Shown piece after piece: positions 1 to 9,566 of a DNA stretch of 64,000 nucleotides. Source of the DNA: Burkholderia sp. WP9 (GTDB taxonomy: Bacteria; Pseudomonadota; Gammaproteobacteria; Burkholderiales; Burkholderiaceae). Made by a program: the position numbers and the translations under genes. The notes beneath the pieces were generated by a model. The model was given only the letters and a program-made list of their open reading frames with translations. It did no database searches and had not been told where the DNA came from. The stretch covers positions 248,001 through 312,000 of the forward strand of contig NZ_FNTG01000001.1 in assembly GCF_900104795.1 (NCBI RefSeq). The letters are read 5' to 3'. Position 1 is the first letter of the stretch. Each line of letters starts with the position of its first letter.

Positions 1-1088
1 GCCACCATGCCCACCTTGCCGGGGATCAACTCCTGCGCATACACGAGGATCGCCGAGAACGCTGAAGCCAGCACCACGCCGATGATTACCGTCAGCACGC
101 CGGTCCAGAACAGATTGGCGTAGGGCAGCAGCAGCGTGAACGGCGCCACGCCGAGAATCGAGACCCAGATCACATACTTGCGGCCGATCCGGTCGCCGAC
201 CGGTCCACCGATCACCGTGCCCGCCGCCACTGCCGCAAGGAACACGAACAGGTGGACCTGCGCGGCCTGCACAGGCAGATGGAATTTGTCGATCAGATAG
301 AAGGTGAAGTAGCTGTTGATGCTGGCGAGATAGAAGTACTTCGAGAACACCAGCAGAATCAGCACGCCCATTGCGAACATGACCTTGTTGCGCGAGAGCG
401 TGGCATGACCGGCCGCGCCGCGCGCTTTCTTCACCGACGGATGCTGCTTGTACCAGCGACCGATCTGTGTCAGCACGACGATCGCGACGAGCGCCGCCAC
501 CGAAAACCACGCAATGCTGCGCTGGCCGTGCGGAATCACGATCAACGCGGCGAGTAGCGGCCCGAGCGACGAACCCGCGTTGCCGCCCACCTGGAACAGC
601 GACTGCGCAAGTCCGTGACGGCCACCCGACGCCATGCGCGCCACCCGCGACGATTCCGGATGGAACACCGACGAGCCGCAGCCGACCAGCGCCGCCGCGA
701 CCAGCAGCACGCCGAAATTGGGCGCGACCGACATCAACAGTAGCCCGGCGAGCGTGAAGCCCATGCCGACGGGCAGCGAATACGGCTTCGGATGCTTGTC
801 CGTATAAATGCCGACGAGCGGTTGCAGCAGCGACGCGGTGATCTGGTAAGTCAGCGTGATCAGGCCGATCTGTCCGAACGACAACGAGAAGTTGTCTTTC
901 AGCATCGGGTAGATCGCGAGGATCAACGACTGGATCATGTCGTTGAGCAGATGCGAAAAGCTGATTGCGCCGAGCACGGAGTAGACCGTGCGTTGGACCT
1001 TGACGGCCGGCTGCGCAGCGGTGGTGGTGGCGGTTCCGGCGCCGGCTGGTGCGCCGGCGAGGGCGCTTTTATCGAGGCTCGTTTCCAT
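1..1088 (-). CDS. MFS transporter, fosmidomycin-resistance (Fsr)-like, partial
   Basis: Left-edge partial gene: about 362 N-terminal residues are visible and the C terminus is outside the window. It reads as an inner-membrane major facilitator transporter of the Fsr exporter type. Visible landmarks are an early SFSHLLNDMIQSL stretch, the loop GIYTDKHP after the second helix, a second DRIGRK loop in the middle, and AQELIPGKVG next to the edge. The first 30 residues are an Ala/Thr-rich cytoplasmic tail. The ATG at 1086-1088 has no strong Shine-Dalgarno, so the start is the likely one rather than proven. It is divergent from the chemotaxis receptor. The substrate is not deducible; Fsr homology suggests drug export. 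Confidence 0.85.
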   Translation of the reverse strand, partial: METSLDKSALAGAPAGAGTATTTAAQPAVKVQRTVYSVLGAISFSHLLNDMIQSLILAIYPMLKDNFSLSFGQIGLITLTYQITASLLQPLVGIYTDKHPKPYSLPVGMGFTLAGLLLMSVAPNFGVLLVAAALVGCGSSVFHPESSRVARMASGGRHGLAQSLFQVGGNAGSSLGPLLAALIVIPHGQRSIAWFSVAALVAIVVLTQIGRWYKQHPSVKKARGAAGHATLSRNKVMFAMGVLILLVFSKYFYLASINSYFTFYLIDKFHLPVQAAQVHLFVFLAAVAAGTVIGGPVGDRIGRKYVIWVSILGVAPFTLLLPYANLFWTGVLTVIIGVVLASAFSAILVYAQELIPGKVGMV

Positions 1089-1528
1089 ACGCTAGATGAG
1101 AGAGGAGAAAGAATGATCTGACGCCGCCTATGTGGTGCAAACATCGTTTTCAGCGCTGCGGCATTTCGACGCGGTTTTTGCGAAGTCAGCTATTTGTCGC
1201 AGTTTAATGTGGCCTGAGCGAATTGTAAGGACAAGTTTTGTCGCGAATCGGACATGCGATGTTGATGAGGGCCAGCGTGAGGGCGTCGGAATCGCGCGCC
1301 GCGCGCACCCCGGCGGTGCAAAAACAATTGTGTCTGCCTGACCACGCGCGCACGGCCTCTCGTCTGATAAATGCCGCCCCGGCGATTTTTGGCCATGTAT
1401 AAAACCGATCGCGGGCGCGCGGCTTACGAGGCGGCGCGTCGAGGACCGGGCGACATACGATCGGCATTTCGCGAGCGACGCTAAAGATCGCAGACGTTTA
1501 TGCCGTTGACCCGGAGAGATGAGCAGCA
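1089..1528. other. 440-bp divergent intergenic region without a convincing gene
   Basis: This gap separates the MFS gene from the chemotaxis receptor. Open frames on both strands here have no ribosome-binding site or recognisable product and look like high-GC chance frames. It must hold both promoters. It contains two TTTGTCGC repeats near 1193 and 1236 and an AT-rich TATAAA at about 1398, but no promoter can be assigned with confidence. Confidence 0.5.
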
Positions 1529-1576
1529 ATGCCGGAACCGACCTTTCCGGCAGTTCTACACGTGGGGACGGGGAAT

Positions 1577-3253
1577 ATGAAAGCAGTTTCGCTGGGTAGC
1601 CAGACGGGCGCGGGATTCGTACCGGAGGGAGAAGCGGCTGGCAAAACGCCGCCACAGAGCGAGCGCAGCCGCTCGCGGGCGGTCAGGCTCAAGGGTTTGT
1701 CGGTGAAGGCGATGCTGCGCCTCGCGTTTGCCGTGCTGCTGATCGGTACGCTGCTGATCGGCGTGTTTTCGCTGACCCAGATCAGCCGCCTGAATGCATC
1801 GGCACAATCCATCTACGATCAGGGGCACGTTGCCAGCCGTGCGGCCGAAGAGGCACGCGGCTACATGCTGCGCGCGAGCCGCGCGCAGAAAATGCTGCTC
1901 ACCGCGACCACCGCGAAAGAGCGCGACGATCTCGGCGCCGATATCGAAACGGGCCTGAGCGGTCTCGCTTCGCAACTCGGCACGCTGCAACAGTACGTCG
2001 ATACCTCCGACGCGAAGGCGGTCGACCAGCAGAAGAAATTTGCCGCCGCCGTGACGGCGTGGAGCGGCCATCTGCGCGACTTCGTGACGCTCGTGAAAGC
2101 GCAGCCGCTCGACCTGTCGCAAATGAACTGGCAGGTCGGCACGCAGGACGTGTCGCTGCTGGTCGAAACCGGCAAGCTCGAAAAACTCGTCGATGAACTC
2201 GTCGCGCAGCGCGGTACCGCAGCGAAGGCGACCATCGAGGCATCGGGGTTTATCTACCATTCGTCGTTCGTGATGATCGCGTTGGCGACGCTCGGCCTGA
2301 TCGTGCTCGCGTTCGGTATCAGCGAGTGGGTGGTGCGACGCCTTGCCGGTCAGCTCGGCGGCGAGCCGGCGTACGCGAAGGAAATCGCCAGCCGGATCGC
2401 GGCGGGCGATCTGTCCGTCGATATCGCGCTGGGCCGCAAGGACAAGTCGAGCATGCTCTTCGCGCTCAACGACATGCAAAGCGGCCTCGCGACAACGGTC
2501 GCCGACATTGCCTCGAGCGCGGACGCGATCGCGACGGCATCGGGCGAGATTTCGATGGGCAACCTGGATCTGTCGCAGCGCACCGAGCAACAGGCGATGG
2601 CGCTCGAACGCACGGCGACCAGCATGGAGCAATTGACTTCGACGGTGCGCCAGAATGCCGACAATGCGAAGCAGGCGAGCACGCTCGCCAACAACGCGTC
2701 GGAGATCGCGGAGAAGGGCGGCGAGGTGGTGAGCCGCGTGGTTGCGACGATGAACGAGATCAACGATAGCGCGCGCAGTATCGGCGACATCATCGGCGTG
2801 ATCGAGGGGATCGCCTTTCAGACCAATATTCTTGCGTTGAACGCGGCCGTCGAGGCAGCGCGTGCCGGTGAGGAAGGGCGCGGATTTTCCGTGGTCGCCG
2901 CGGAAGTGCGTAATCTGGCTCAACGTAGTGCGGCGGCCGCCAAGGAGATCAAAGGTTTGATCAGTACGTCGGTCGAGCGGGTGAGCAATGGCTCGACGCT
3001 TGCCCAGGACGCCGGGCAGACCATGGACGAGGTCGTCAAGGCGGTGAAGCGTGTGACCGACATCATGGGTGAAATCTCGGCGGCTTCGTCCGAGCAGAGC
3101 GCAGGGATCGAGGAGATCAACCTCGCGGTCACGCAGATGGATGCCGGGACGCAGCAGAATGCGGCGTTGGTGGAGCAGGCTACCGCGGCTGCCAGGTCGC
3201 TGGATGATCAGGCACGCGGGCTGAAGGTGATGGTGGGTAAGTTCAGGTTGTGA
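1577..3253 (+). CDS. methyl-accepting chemotaxis protein
   Basis: Transmembrane chemoreceptor that signals to CheA/CheW. Order of parts: a first membrane helix (MLRLAFAVLLIGTLLIGVF), a periplasmic four-helix Tar-type sensor of about 165 residues, a second helix (MIALATLGLIVLAFGI), a HAMP linker, then the long cytoplasmic coiled coil. The conserved hairpin tip is intact (GIAFQTNILALNAAVEAARA, then GRGFSVVAAEVRNLAQRSA). The C terminus ends in VGKFRL and lacks the NWETF tether for CheR/CheB. I chose the ATG at 1577 because a GGGGA lies 8 bases upstream; 1529 is an in-frame alternative, and both leave an unusually long tail before the first helix. The ligand is unknown. Confidence 0.9.
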   Translation: MKAVSLGSQTGAGFVPEGEAAGKTPPQSERSRSRAVRLKGLSVKAMLRLAFAVLLIGTLLIGVFSLTQISRLNASAQSIYDQGHVASRAAEEARGYMLRASRAQKMLLTATTAKERDDLGADIETGLSGLASQLGTLQQYVDTSDAKAVDQQKKFAAAVTAWSGHLRDFVTLVKAQPLDLSQMNWQVGTQDVSLLVETGKLEKLVDELVAQRGTAAKATIEASGFIYHSSFVMIALATLGLIVLAFGISEWVVRRLAGQLGGEPAYAKEIASRIAAGDLSVDIALGRKDKSSMLFALNDMQSGLATTVADIASSADAIATASGEISMGNLDLSQRTEQQAMALERTATSMEQLTSTVRQNADNAKQASTLANNASEIAEKGGEVVSRVVATMNEINDSARSIGDIIGVIEGIAFQTNILALNAAVEAARAGEEGRGFSVVAAEVRNLAQRSAAAAKEIKGLISTSVERVSNGSTLAQDAGQTMDEVVKAVKRVTDIMGEISAASSEQSAGIEEINLAVTQMDAGTQQNAALVEQATAAARSLDDQARGLKVMVGKFRL

Positions 3254-3264
3254 GCGCGGGTGAA

Positions 3265-3285
3265 GCGATCCTCGTAGAGGATCGC
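3265..3285. terminator. perfect 9-bp hairpin between convergent genes
   Basis: GCGATCCTC and its exact reverse complement are separated by three bases, directly after the chemoreceptor stop and before the convergent efflux operon. A weaker GGTTGGT/ACCAACC pair follows at 3343-3369. Neither has a T-tract, so a terminator role is inferred from position. Confidence 0.4.
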
Positions 3286-3410
3286 GACCTGGAACCCATC
3301 CGCATTTTTGCGTGCGAGGCGGCTGGTGGATTTACCCGCGTGGGTTGGTGAAGCGCTCGCTAACCAACCACGACATTCCCGAAACATACCCAAAAGCACG
3401 CAAGCAAAAA

Positions 3411-4286
3411 TTAGCTTGCCTTACCACTCCCGGGCGTAACCACAACCGTACAGGTAATCCCCGCCGCCAGCACGACATTGTCGGGCACCGAATCGATCTT
3501 CACCCGCACGGGCACGCGCTGCGCCAACCGTACCCAGTTAAAAGTCGGATTCACATCGGCAAGCAGTTCACGGCTCTCAGGATTGTCCCGATCATAAATG
3601 CCGCGAGAAATACTCTCGACGTGCCCCTGCAGCGTGCCACCGCTCATCAACCGGACTTCAGCCTTGTCGCCAACGCGCACATGCGGAAGCTTGGTTTCCT
3701 CGAAGTACCCGTACACCCAGAACGAATGGCTATCGACAATCGCCAGCTTCGCGGAACCCACCGTCGCATAATCGCCGCGAAACACGCTCAGATTCGTGAC
3801 ATACCCGTCGACCGGTGACACGACCCGCGTGCGTTCGAGATTCAGCTTGGCCGCGTCGAGCGTGGCCAAAGCCTGCTGATAAGACGCCTCGGCAGCCGAA
3901 GCAGTGTGAGTCGCGTTCTCGCGGTTCTCTTTCGACACGACCAGCGCATCCATATCGGCACGCCGTTGCGCGTCATCGCGCCTCATCTGCAACTCGGCCT
4001 TTCGCGCGGCAACCGCGGCCTGCGCCTGTTCAACCGCGAGCGCATAGTGCGACGGGTCGATCTGCATCAACAGGTCGCCTTTCTTCACGAGCTGATTGTC
4101 CTTCACCGGCAGATCGACGATCGCCCCGGAAACATCCGGTGCGATATTCACGATCTCGGCGCGCACGCGACCGTCGCGTGTCCACGGTTCATCCATGTAA
4201 TGAACCCACAGCACGCGTCCAATCAAAATCGCGACGATAAAAATAACGGCTGTCGCGACGAAGCCCACAATATTTCGGATGGTCAT
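3411..4286 (-). CDS. HlyD-family membrane fusion protein of FUSC efflux system (AaeA-like)
   Basis: Periplasmic adaptor that links an inner-membrane pump to the outer-membrane factor. It has one N-terminal membrane anchor (residues about 5-25), a biotinyl-lipoyl half-motif (IAPDVSGAIVDLPVKDNQLV, then KKGDLL), a helical hairpin rich in Ala/Glu, and a beta-barrel containing PVDGYVTNL and GDKAEVRL. An upstream frame extends to 4337, but MTIRNIVGF at 4286 is the natural start because it places the anchor at the N terminus. It is the last gene of the four-gene operon that begins at 8256. AaeA/EmrA-type adaptors export aromatic acids or hydrophobic compounds; the substrate here is unknown. Confidence 0.9.
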   Translation of the reverse strand: MTIRNIVGFVATAVIFIVAILIGRVLWVHYMDEPWTRDGRVRAEIVNIAPDVSGAIVDLPVKDNQLVKKGDLLMQIDPSHYALAVEQAQAAVAARKAELQMRRDDAQRRADMDALVVSKENRENATHTASAAEASYQQALATLDAAKLNLERTRVVSPVDGYVTNLSVFRGDYATVGSAKLAIVDSHSFWVYGYFEETKLPHVRVGDKAEVRLMSGGTLQGHVESISRGIYDRDNPESRELLADVNPTFNWVRLAQRVPVRVKIDSVPDNVVLAAGITCTVVVTPGSGKAS

Positions 4287-4299
4287 GTTTCGACTCTGA

Positions 4300-4500
4300 T
4301 CAACGATAAACGGCGAGACCCAGCACGCCGCAAACACACACGAGCAAGCTGGCCCGGAACAAGGACGGATGCCACACCACGCGATACAGGCCCGTATGGG
4401 CGATCACGCGGTCCAGTACCCACGTAAGCGCGGCGCCTGCGATGAACAGCAACACGATGGCAGGGATGTACGCGTCCAGAACGGCGATATCACGTGGCAT
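4300..4500 (-). CDS. DUF1656 small membrane protein (AaeX-like)
   Basis: 66-residue protein with two hydrophobic helices (YIPAIVLLFIAGAALTWVL and LLVCVCGVLGLAVY) flanking a short HTGLYRVVWHPSLF loop, the usual layout of DUF1656. An AGAAGGAG ribosome-binding site sits 6 bases before the ATG at 4500, which decides this start over an earlier one at 4527. The gene begins inside the 3' end of the FUSC pump gene (1-base-scale overlap at 4490-4500), so the two are probably translationally coupled. Such genes accompany AaeB pumps; their exact role is unknown. Confidence 0.85.
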   Translation of the reverse strand: MPRDIAVLDAYIPAIVLLFIAGAALTWVLDRVIAHTGLYRVVWHPSLFRASLLVCVCGVLGLAVYR

Positions 4501-6700
4501 GACGAACTCCTTCTGACGCGCCGGCACGTCCGCTCATCAACGATTCAAGCGGCGATTGCGGATCGAGCAGCGCGGTACGAATGAAATGCAGTTGACTCAA
4601 AATGCGTTGCAGCTGGTGCCGCTCTTCACGCGGCGGCGCGAAAGCGACCAGCATCTGCTGAAGCGCGGTGATAGCGTCGGTGGTCGCGGCGAGCGCGCGG
4701 TCGAAGCGGTCTTCACGCGGCCGCTCGAATAGCGCGGCCAGCGCGTCGCGCATGGTGCGCAGCGAGGCGCGCCACGGCATCGACGGCGCATAACGCGCGT
4801 CGGCAGGCAGCGTGGCCAGTTCGCGGCGCAAGTCGATCACCGCGTTGCCCACTTCGAGCACCGAGAAGAGCCAGCGCAACGTATCGCGTTTAAGCTCGGG
4901 CTCGTGTTGCGCGAGCGCGTTGATCTGGAACATCAGATCGCGCGCGCCGCTCTCGAAGCGCGAGCGCACCCGGCGCATGCCCGCGCGGCTCGCCAGCACC
5001 ACCTGGCGGCGCAAATCCATCAGCAGGCGGTTGCGCAGCCACGGAGTGGAGGGCGGCAGCAACACCGCGAACGCGATCGAGGCCACCAGCATCGACAGCA
5101 CGAGCGCCATCGCGTCGTTCATGAAACTGCTCGGGTCGTAGTGAATCACGTTGTCCGGGCCGGCGAGGAAACAGAAGAAGATGCAGTAGCCGACGCCATA
5201 GCCGGCCAGCGCGGGCCGTGTGGTCATGAACACGCCGAGCAGCAGGAAAGGCGCGAGCGCGGCGCACAGCAGCGGGAAGCCGTCGATGTGCGGAAACACG
5301 CCGAACACCGCGATCATTCCCATCACCGTGGCGACCAGCGTGCCGGCGGCCATCTGGAACGCGGTGCGTTTCGGATTCGGCGACGACGACGCCAGCGCGC
5401 ACACCGCCGCGGCGTTCAGCGTCAGGGTCGAACCGCTCGGCCACGCGGTCGCGATCCAGAACGCGCCGAGCACCATCATCACGATGGCGGCGCGCACGCC
5501 CGAGACGCTTGCCGCAATCGCGTTCGTTTTCGGTTCGTAACGTTCGACCCAGCGCTCGCGCTCGTGCGTATCGACGGAGAGCGATGCGTACGTGGCCGCA
5601 TAGGCGTGCAGGTCATCGATAAAGCGATACAGCAGTTCGGCGCCGGTGTCGAAGTCGAGCAGCGGGGCGTCGGGATGCGCTTCCAGTTCCGCTCGCGTCG
5701 CGCGCACGCGCTTGGGCAACTCGGCTTTGAAGGCCTCGAGTTGCGCGGCGGCGTGAACGGCGTCGGCGGCGCTCAGCACGGGTTCACCGGATTTCGCGAG
5801 CAGCGGGGCGATTTCCCGGAAGTACGGCTCGAGCGCATCGACAGCGATCGCCGCGCCGCTGGTGTTCGCGTCGCGCAAGCGGTTCATCAGCTGATGCAGC
5901 GCGTGAAAGCGCGTCGAGGCGGTCATGAACTCACTGTTCAGACGGGCGAGGCGGCCGCCACGCATGCGCGAGTCGGGACCCTCGAACACGGCCACGCTGC
6001 GCGCCGCTTCGAAGCCGACGATGTCGGCGACAAAGCGTGCATTGGTCGCTTCGATCTGCGCGCGGTCATTGTGGCCGGCGAGCGACGCCGACACATACTC
6101 GACGAAGGCCGAGAAACGTGCGCGCACGGTGCCGCGCATCTGCAAGCCGGCAAACTGCGGAAACACGAGGCCACTCACGGCGCCCGCGCAGATAATGCCG
6201 ACCACCACTTCGGCCACTCGCGTGAGCGCGCTCAGAAATGCGCCGTCCGGGTGCTGCGAAGCGGGAATGCCGATCAGCGCGGCGGTGTAGCCCGCCAGCA
6301 CGAAACCGTACGACCTGAAGTTGCGGTTGCGCGCGGCGCCCGCCGTGCAGATGCCAACCCAGATCGCGGTCGTGACAATGAACAGTTCCGGCTGCTGCGC
6401 GAACAGACCGATCAGCGCGAGCATCACGACGAGACCGACGAGCGTGCCGCAGATCCGGTAGAAGCTCTTTGCGAACACCATGCCGCTTTGCGGCTGCATC
6501 ACGATGAACACGGTGGTCATTGCCGTGCGCGGCTGCGGCAGGTCGAGCTTCATCGCGACGCCGAGCGCGAGGAAGCAGGCGGCGAGCGCTTTGAACAGAT
6601 AGATCCACGTCAGACCGTCGTTACGCGCCCAGTCGGCGGCGGCCGCGTAATACGCTGCGAACGACGCCGGACGCGGCGCGGAAAAAGGAGAAGCGGACAT
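4490..6700 (-). CDS. FUSC-family inner-membrane efflux pump (AaeB-like)
   Basis: 736-residue pump of the fusaric-acid resistance / aromatic-acid exporter family. Two membrane bundles are visible, about residues 30-190 and 395-540, each followed by a large soluble helical region. The second contains GSTLTLNAAAVCALASSSPN, a typical FUSC feature. The ATG at 6700 lies 2 bases after the stop of the outer-membrane factor, so it is in the same operon. With its DUF1656 partner and HlyD adaptor it should form an envelope-spanning exporter. The substrate cannot be read from the sequence. Confidence 0.9.
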   Translation of the reverse strand: MSASPFSAPRPASFAAYYAAAADWARNDGLTWIYLFKALAACFLALGVAMKLDLPQPRTAMTTVFIVMQPQSGMVFAKSFYRICGTLVGLVVMLALIGLFAQQPELFIVTTAIWVGICTAGAARNRNFRSYGFVLAGYTAALIGIPASQHPDGAFLSALTRVAEVVVGIICAGAVSGLVFPQFAGLQMRGTVRARFSAFVEYVSASLAGHNDRAQIEATNARFVADIVGFEAARSVAVFEGPDSRMRGGRLARLNSEFMTASTRFHALHQLMNRLRDANTSGAAIAVDALEPYFREIAPLLAKSGEPVLSAADAVHAAAQLEAFKAELPKRVRATRAELEAHPDAPLLDFDTGAELLYRFIDDLHAYAATYASLSVDTHERERWVERYEPKTNAIAASVSGVRAAIVMMVLGAFWIATAWPSGSTLTLNAAAVCALASSSPNPKRTAFQMAAGTLVATVMGMIAVFGVFPHIDGFPLLCAALAPFLLLGVFMTTRPALAGYGVGYCIFFCFLAGPDNVIHYDPSSFMNDAMALVLSMLVASIAFAVLLPPSTPWLRNRLLMDLRRQVVLASRAGMRRVRSRFESGARDLMFQINALAQHEPELKRDTLRWLFSVLEVGNAVIDLRRELATLPADARYAPSMPWRASLRTMRDALAALFERPREDRFDRALAATTDAITALQQMLVAFAPPREERHQLQRILSQLHFIRTALLDPQSPLESLMSGRAGASEGVRHAT

Positions 6701-6702
6701 GA

Positions 6703-8256
6703 TCAGCTTCCCGACCTGGCGGGTTTGGCCGGCTCGGCGCTGGCGGTCGAACCGGGCGCGACCGTCTTACCCTTGCCATGCGCCGGCAGCGTTTCTTTCG
6801 CCAGCGGACCGTTGGCCGGGTCGTCGAGTCCACCGCCCAATGCCGTGACCAGCGACGCATGCGCGCCGAGCCGTTCGGCCTGGATCCTGGCCACGCCTTC
6901 CTGTGCGTGCAGCAACTGGTTTTGGGCGATCAACACGTTCAGGTAGTCGGTCAGGCCGCGCCGATAACCTTCGCGCGACAGATCGTAGTTCTTGCGGGCG
7001 GTCGCGACTGAACGGTCGGCGTCGTCGGCCTGGGTCGCGAGCGAGCGGATCCGGATCACCTGATCGGAAATGTCCTTGAGCGCGCCGACAATCGACTGGT
7101 TGTAACGGTCGACGGCTTCGTCATAGCTCGCCGAGGCTGCGCCGAGTTGCGAACGCAGGCGGCCGCCGTCGAGGATCGGCAGCGACAGCGCGGGCCCCGC
7201 GCTCCAGCTATGCGACGGGTTCTTTAGAAACTGGAACAGCGGCCCCATTGCCGCATATCCGCCGATCGACGCGAGCAGGTTGATGTCCGGATAGAAGTCG
7301 GCCTTGGCCACGTCGATGCCGCGTGCCTGCGCCGCGACCGTCCAGCGCGCCGCGACCACGTCCGGCCGGTGGCCGATCAGGTCGGCGGGCAGGGCGCTCG
7401 GCAGGCCGGCCGGCGCGTTCAGCGAAAGCGTCGGACGCTGGATCGAATCACCCGCGCCCGGACCTTTACCGGCCAGCGCGGCCAGCTGATTGCGGCCGAG
7501 CGCGATCTTTTCTTCGATTTCGTCGATCTGGCGTTCGTATTCGGGCAACGGCGTTTCGGCCTGGCTCACTTCCAGCTGCGTACCGATGCCGCCTTTCAGG
7601 CGCCGGCTAGCCAGGTCCACGATCTGCTGCTGTTGCTGCAAGGTGGATTTGGCGATGTCGAGGAGCGCGTAGTTCAGCGACATCTCGATGTACGTGCGCA
7701 CCACGTTGTTTTCCAGCTCGAGCTGGGCGGCGCGGGCATCGGCTGAGCTCGCGTGGGCGGCGTCGAGCGCGCGCTCGGCGGCGTTCTTGTCCTTGCCCCA
7801 GATATCGAGGTGATACGACAGGCCGAGCGTGCCGGTGTTGTTCCACGATTGCTCGCCCGCGAGCGGGCCGGGACCGTAGTACAGGTTGTCGGCCCACTTC
7901 TGGCGCTGGATCGACAGGCTGCCGTTGACTTGCGGCGACAACGCCGCACGGGCGACACCCGCCATCGACATGGCTTCGCGCACGCGTGCCTGGGCGGCCG
8001 CGAGGCTCGGGTTGCCCGCTTGCGCGGCGTCGATCCACTCGTTGAGTTGCGGATCGTTGTAGGCGCGCCACCAGTCGACGGCCGGCCATTGGGCGTCCGC
8101 ATTGGCGGCGCGGATCGCGTTGCCCGCGTCGAGCGAAGCGGGCTGGACTCCGCTCGCTTGCGGCGCGACGCCTCCGGTACTGGCACAGCCAGCGATTGTT
8201 AATAGGATCGTAAGAACCGCGGCTGCGGCGATCCCTTTCGGTACCGGAGACTGCAC
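6703..8256 (-). CDS. NodT-family outer-membrane efflux lipoprotein
   Basis: Outer-membrane channel of the efflux operon. The N terminus is a lipoprotein signal with lipobox LTIAGC (lipidated Cys24). Two OEP repeats follow, with the family hallmarks WWRAYNDPQLNEWI, GYRRGLTDYLNVLIAQNQLL and HRPDVVAARW. The start is a GTG with GGAGG five bases upstream, which fixes it at 8256. It is the first gene of the operon, divergent from the LysR gene. The C-terminal 45 residues are a Lys/Ala/Pro-rich tail (about KGKTVAPGSTASAEP) that is probably disordered. Confidence 0.9.
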   Translation of the reverse strand: MQSPVPKGIAAAAVLTILLTIAGCASTGGVAPQASGVQPASLDAGNAIRAANADAQWPAVDWWRAYNDPQLNEWIDAAQAGNPSLAAAQARVREAMSMAGVARAALSPQVNGSLSIQRQKWADNLYYGPGPLAGEQSWNNTGTLGLSYHLDIWGKDKNAAERALDAAHASSADARAAQLELENNVVRTYIEMSLNYALLDIAKSTLQQQQQIVDLASRRLKGGIGTQLEVSQAETPLPEYERQIDEIEEKIALGRNQLAALAGKGPGAGDSIQRPTLSLNAPAGLPSALPADLIGHRPDVVAARWTVAAQARGIDVAKADFYPDINLLASIGGYAAMGPLFQFLKNPSHSWSAGPALSLPILDGGRLRSQLGAASASYDEAVDRYNQSIVGALKDISDQVIRIRSLATQADDADRSVATARKNYDLSREGYRRGLTDYLNVLIAQNQLLHAQEGVARIQAERLGAHASLVTALGGGLDDPANGPLAKETLPAHGKGKTVAPGSTASAEPAKPARSGS

Positions 8257-8348
8257 GATTTCCTCCAGAAATGACTATAGAAGCATGTGCGTCATTATAT
8301 TTTTTGATCAATTGCGGAATAACCGGTAAAGATGCAAGGCATTTTTAC

Positions 8349-8390
8349 GCGATATGAGACAATCGCCTTTGCGAATCGTGTAACAATCGC
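8349..8390. promoter_or_regulatory. candidate LysR operator: two tandem imperfect dyads
   Basis: Two elements, GCGAT-N8-ATCGC (8349-8366) and GCGAA-N10-ATCGC (8371-8390), lie in the 155-bp divergent region. They share the direct repeat ACAATCGC 24 bases apart, a spacing typical of LysR tetramer sites. A minus-strand TATAAT at 8294-8299 could be the -10 of the efflux operon. The match to LysR control is inference. Confidence 0.45.
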
Positions 8391-8411
8391 TTCCGATCAC
8401 AAGGGAAAGTT

Positions 8412-9350
8412 ATGGATACGCTTCAAAACATGCGCGTATTTGTCCGCGTCGTCGAAGCGGGCAGCTTTACGGGCGCCGCGCAGCATCTGAACACGACCAC
8501 CGCATATGCGTCGCGCGCGGTGTCCGATCTGGAAGCGCATCTGCGCACGCGCCTGTTGAACCGCACCACGCGCCGCATCGCGCTGACCGAGGCCGGCGAG
8601 CGCTACCTGCAGCGCTGCGAGCAGATCCTCGCGTACGTGGATCAGGCGGAAGCCGAGGCGAGCGACGCTCACGCCCGCCCGTCCGGCAAACTCAAGGTCC
8701 ACGCAATGACGAGTTTCGGCCAGCACTACGTGGTGCCGGCCGTAGGCCGCTACCAGGAGCGCTATCCGGAGGTGCAGATCGAACTGACGCTCGCGCAGCG
8801 CATGCCCGATCTGCTCGACGAAGGTTTCGACGTGTCGCTCACGCTCGCCACCGGTCTGCCGGATTCGGGGCTGGTGTCGCAGCGCATTGGCAGCGCGTTC
8901 AGCATCGCGTGCGCGTCGCCTGCCTATCTGGAGCGGCGCGGTGTGCCGCAAACGCCCGCGGACCTGGTGCGTCACACGTGTCTGCAAATGGTCACGCCGG
9001 TTTTTCCGACCGACAAATGGACCTTCGACGGCCCGAACGGCGAGGAAACCATCGCCCTCGGCCCGACCACCTTCCAGGTGAACGTGGCCGAAGCCATGGC
9101 GGTGGCCGTGTCGAATGGCATGGGCGTCGGGCTGATTCCGATCTACTCGGCGATCAGCGGTTTGCGAAGTGGCGAACTGGTGTGGTTGCTGCCGGAATAC
9201 ACGTCGCAGGAGATGAATCTGTACGCGTTGTACCCGTCCCGGCAGTATCTGGACGCCAAGATCCGCACGTGGGTCGAGTTCCTGCGAGATGAACTGCCTG
9301 CCACGCTGGCTGCGGATCAGGCGGAATTGCGCGAATTCGCGCGCGCCTGA
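8412..9350 (+). CDS. LysR-family transcriptional regulator (AaeR-like)
   Basis: 312-residue LysR protein. The N-terminal winged helix-turn-helix occupies about residues 1-60 (VRVVEAGSFTGAAQHLNTTT, then ASRAVSDLEAHLRTRLLNRT). The co-inducer-binding domain follows from about residue 90, with SNGMGVGLIPIY near the end. It is divergent from the efflux operon, the standard arrangement for the AaeR/aae system, so it probably activates that operon in response to an aromatic acid. The effector is not known. The last codons are part of a terminator hairpin. Confidence 0.9.
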   Translation: MDTLQNMRVFVRVVEAGSFTGAAQHLNTTTAYASRAVSDLEAHLRTRLLNRTTRRIALTEAGERYLQRCEQILAYVDQAEAEASDAHARPSGKLKVHAMTSFGQHYVVPAVGRYQERYPEVQIELTLAQRMPDLLDEGFDVSLTLATGLPDSGLVSQRIGSAFSIACASPAYLERRGVPQTPADLVRHTCLQMVTPVFPTDKWTFDGPNGEETIALGPTTFQVNVAEAMAVAVSNGMGVGLIPIYSAISGLRSGELVWLLPEYTSQEMNLYALYPSRQYLDAKIRTWVEFLRDELPATLAADQAELREFARA

Positions 9351-9369
9351 GATAAGGCGCGCGTCTTTT
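9341..9369 (+). terminator. Rho-independent terminator overlapping the LysR stop codon
   Basis: GCGCGCCT pairs perfectly with AGGCGCGC across a six-base loop that contains the TGA stop, followed by GTCTTTT. The hairpin therefore starts within the coding sequence. Confidence 0.75.
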
Positions 9370-9566
9370 GGCAATCCTTGAACGGTTGACCGGGCGGCGG
9401 GCGGTGCAGTGACCGCCTGTTACATAAGTGCCGCGCCGCAACATTTCCTTACTTTCGCCGCCCGATCGATTTGCTAACGTGTCGTTCATGCGCTGCGGTA
9501 GTAGACCGGGGGCGCTCATTTCGCCGCGGTTCGGCAATATTGCAACAACAGAAGCACGAGGGATTC

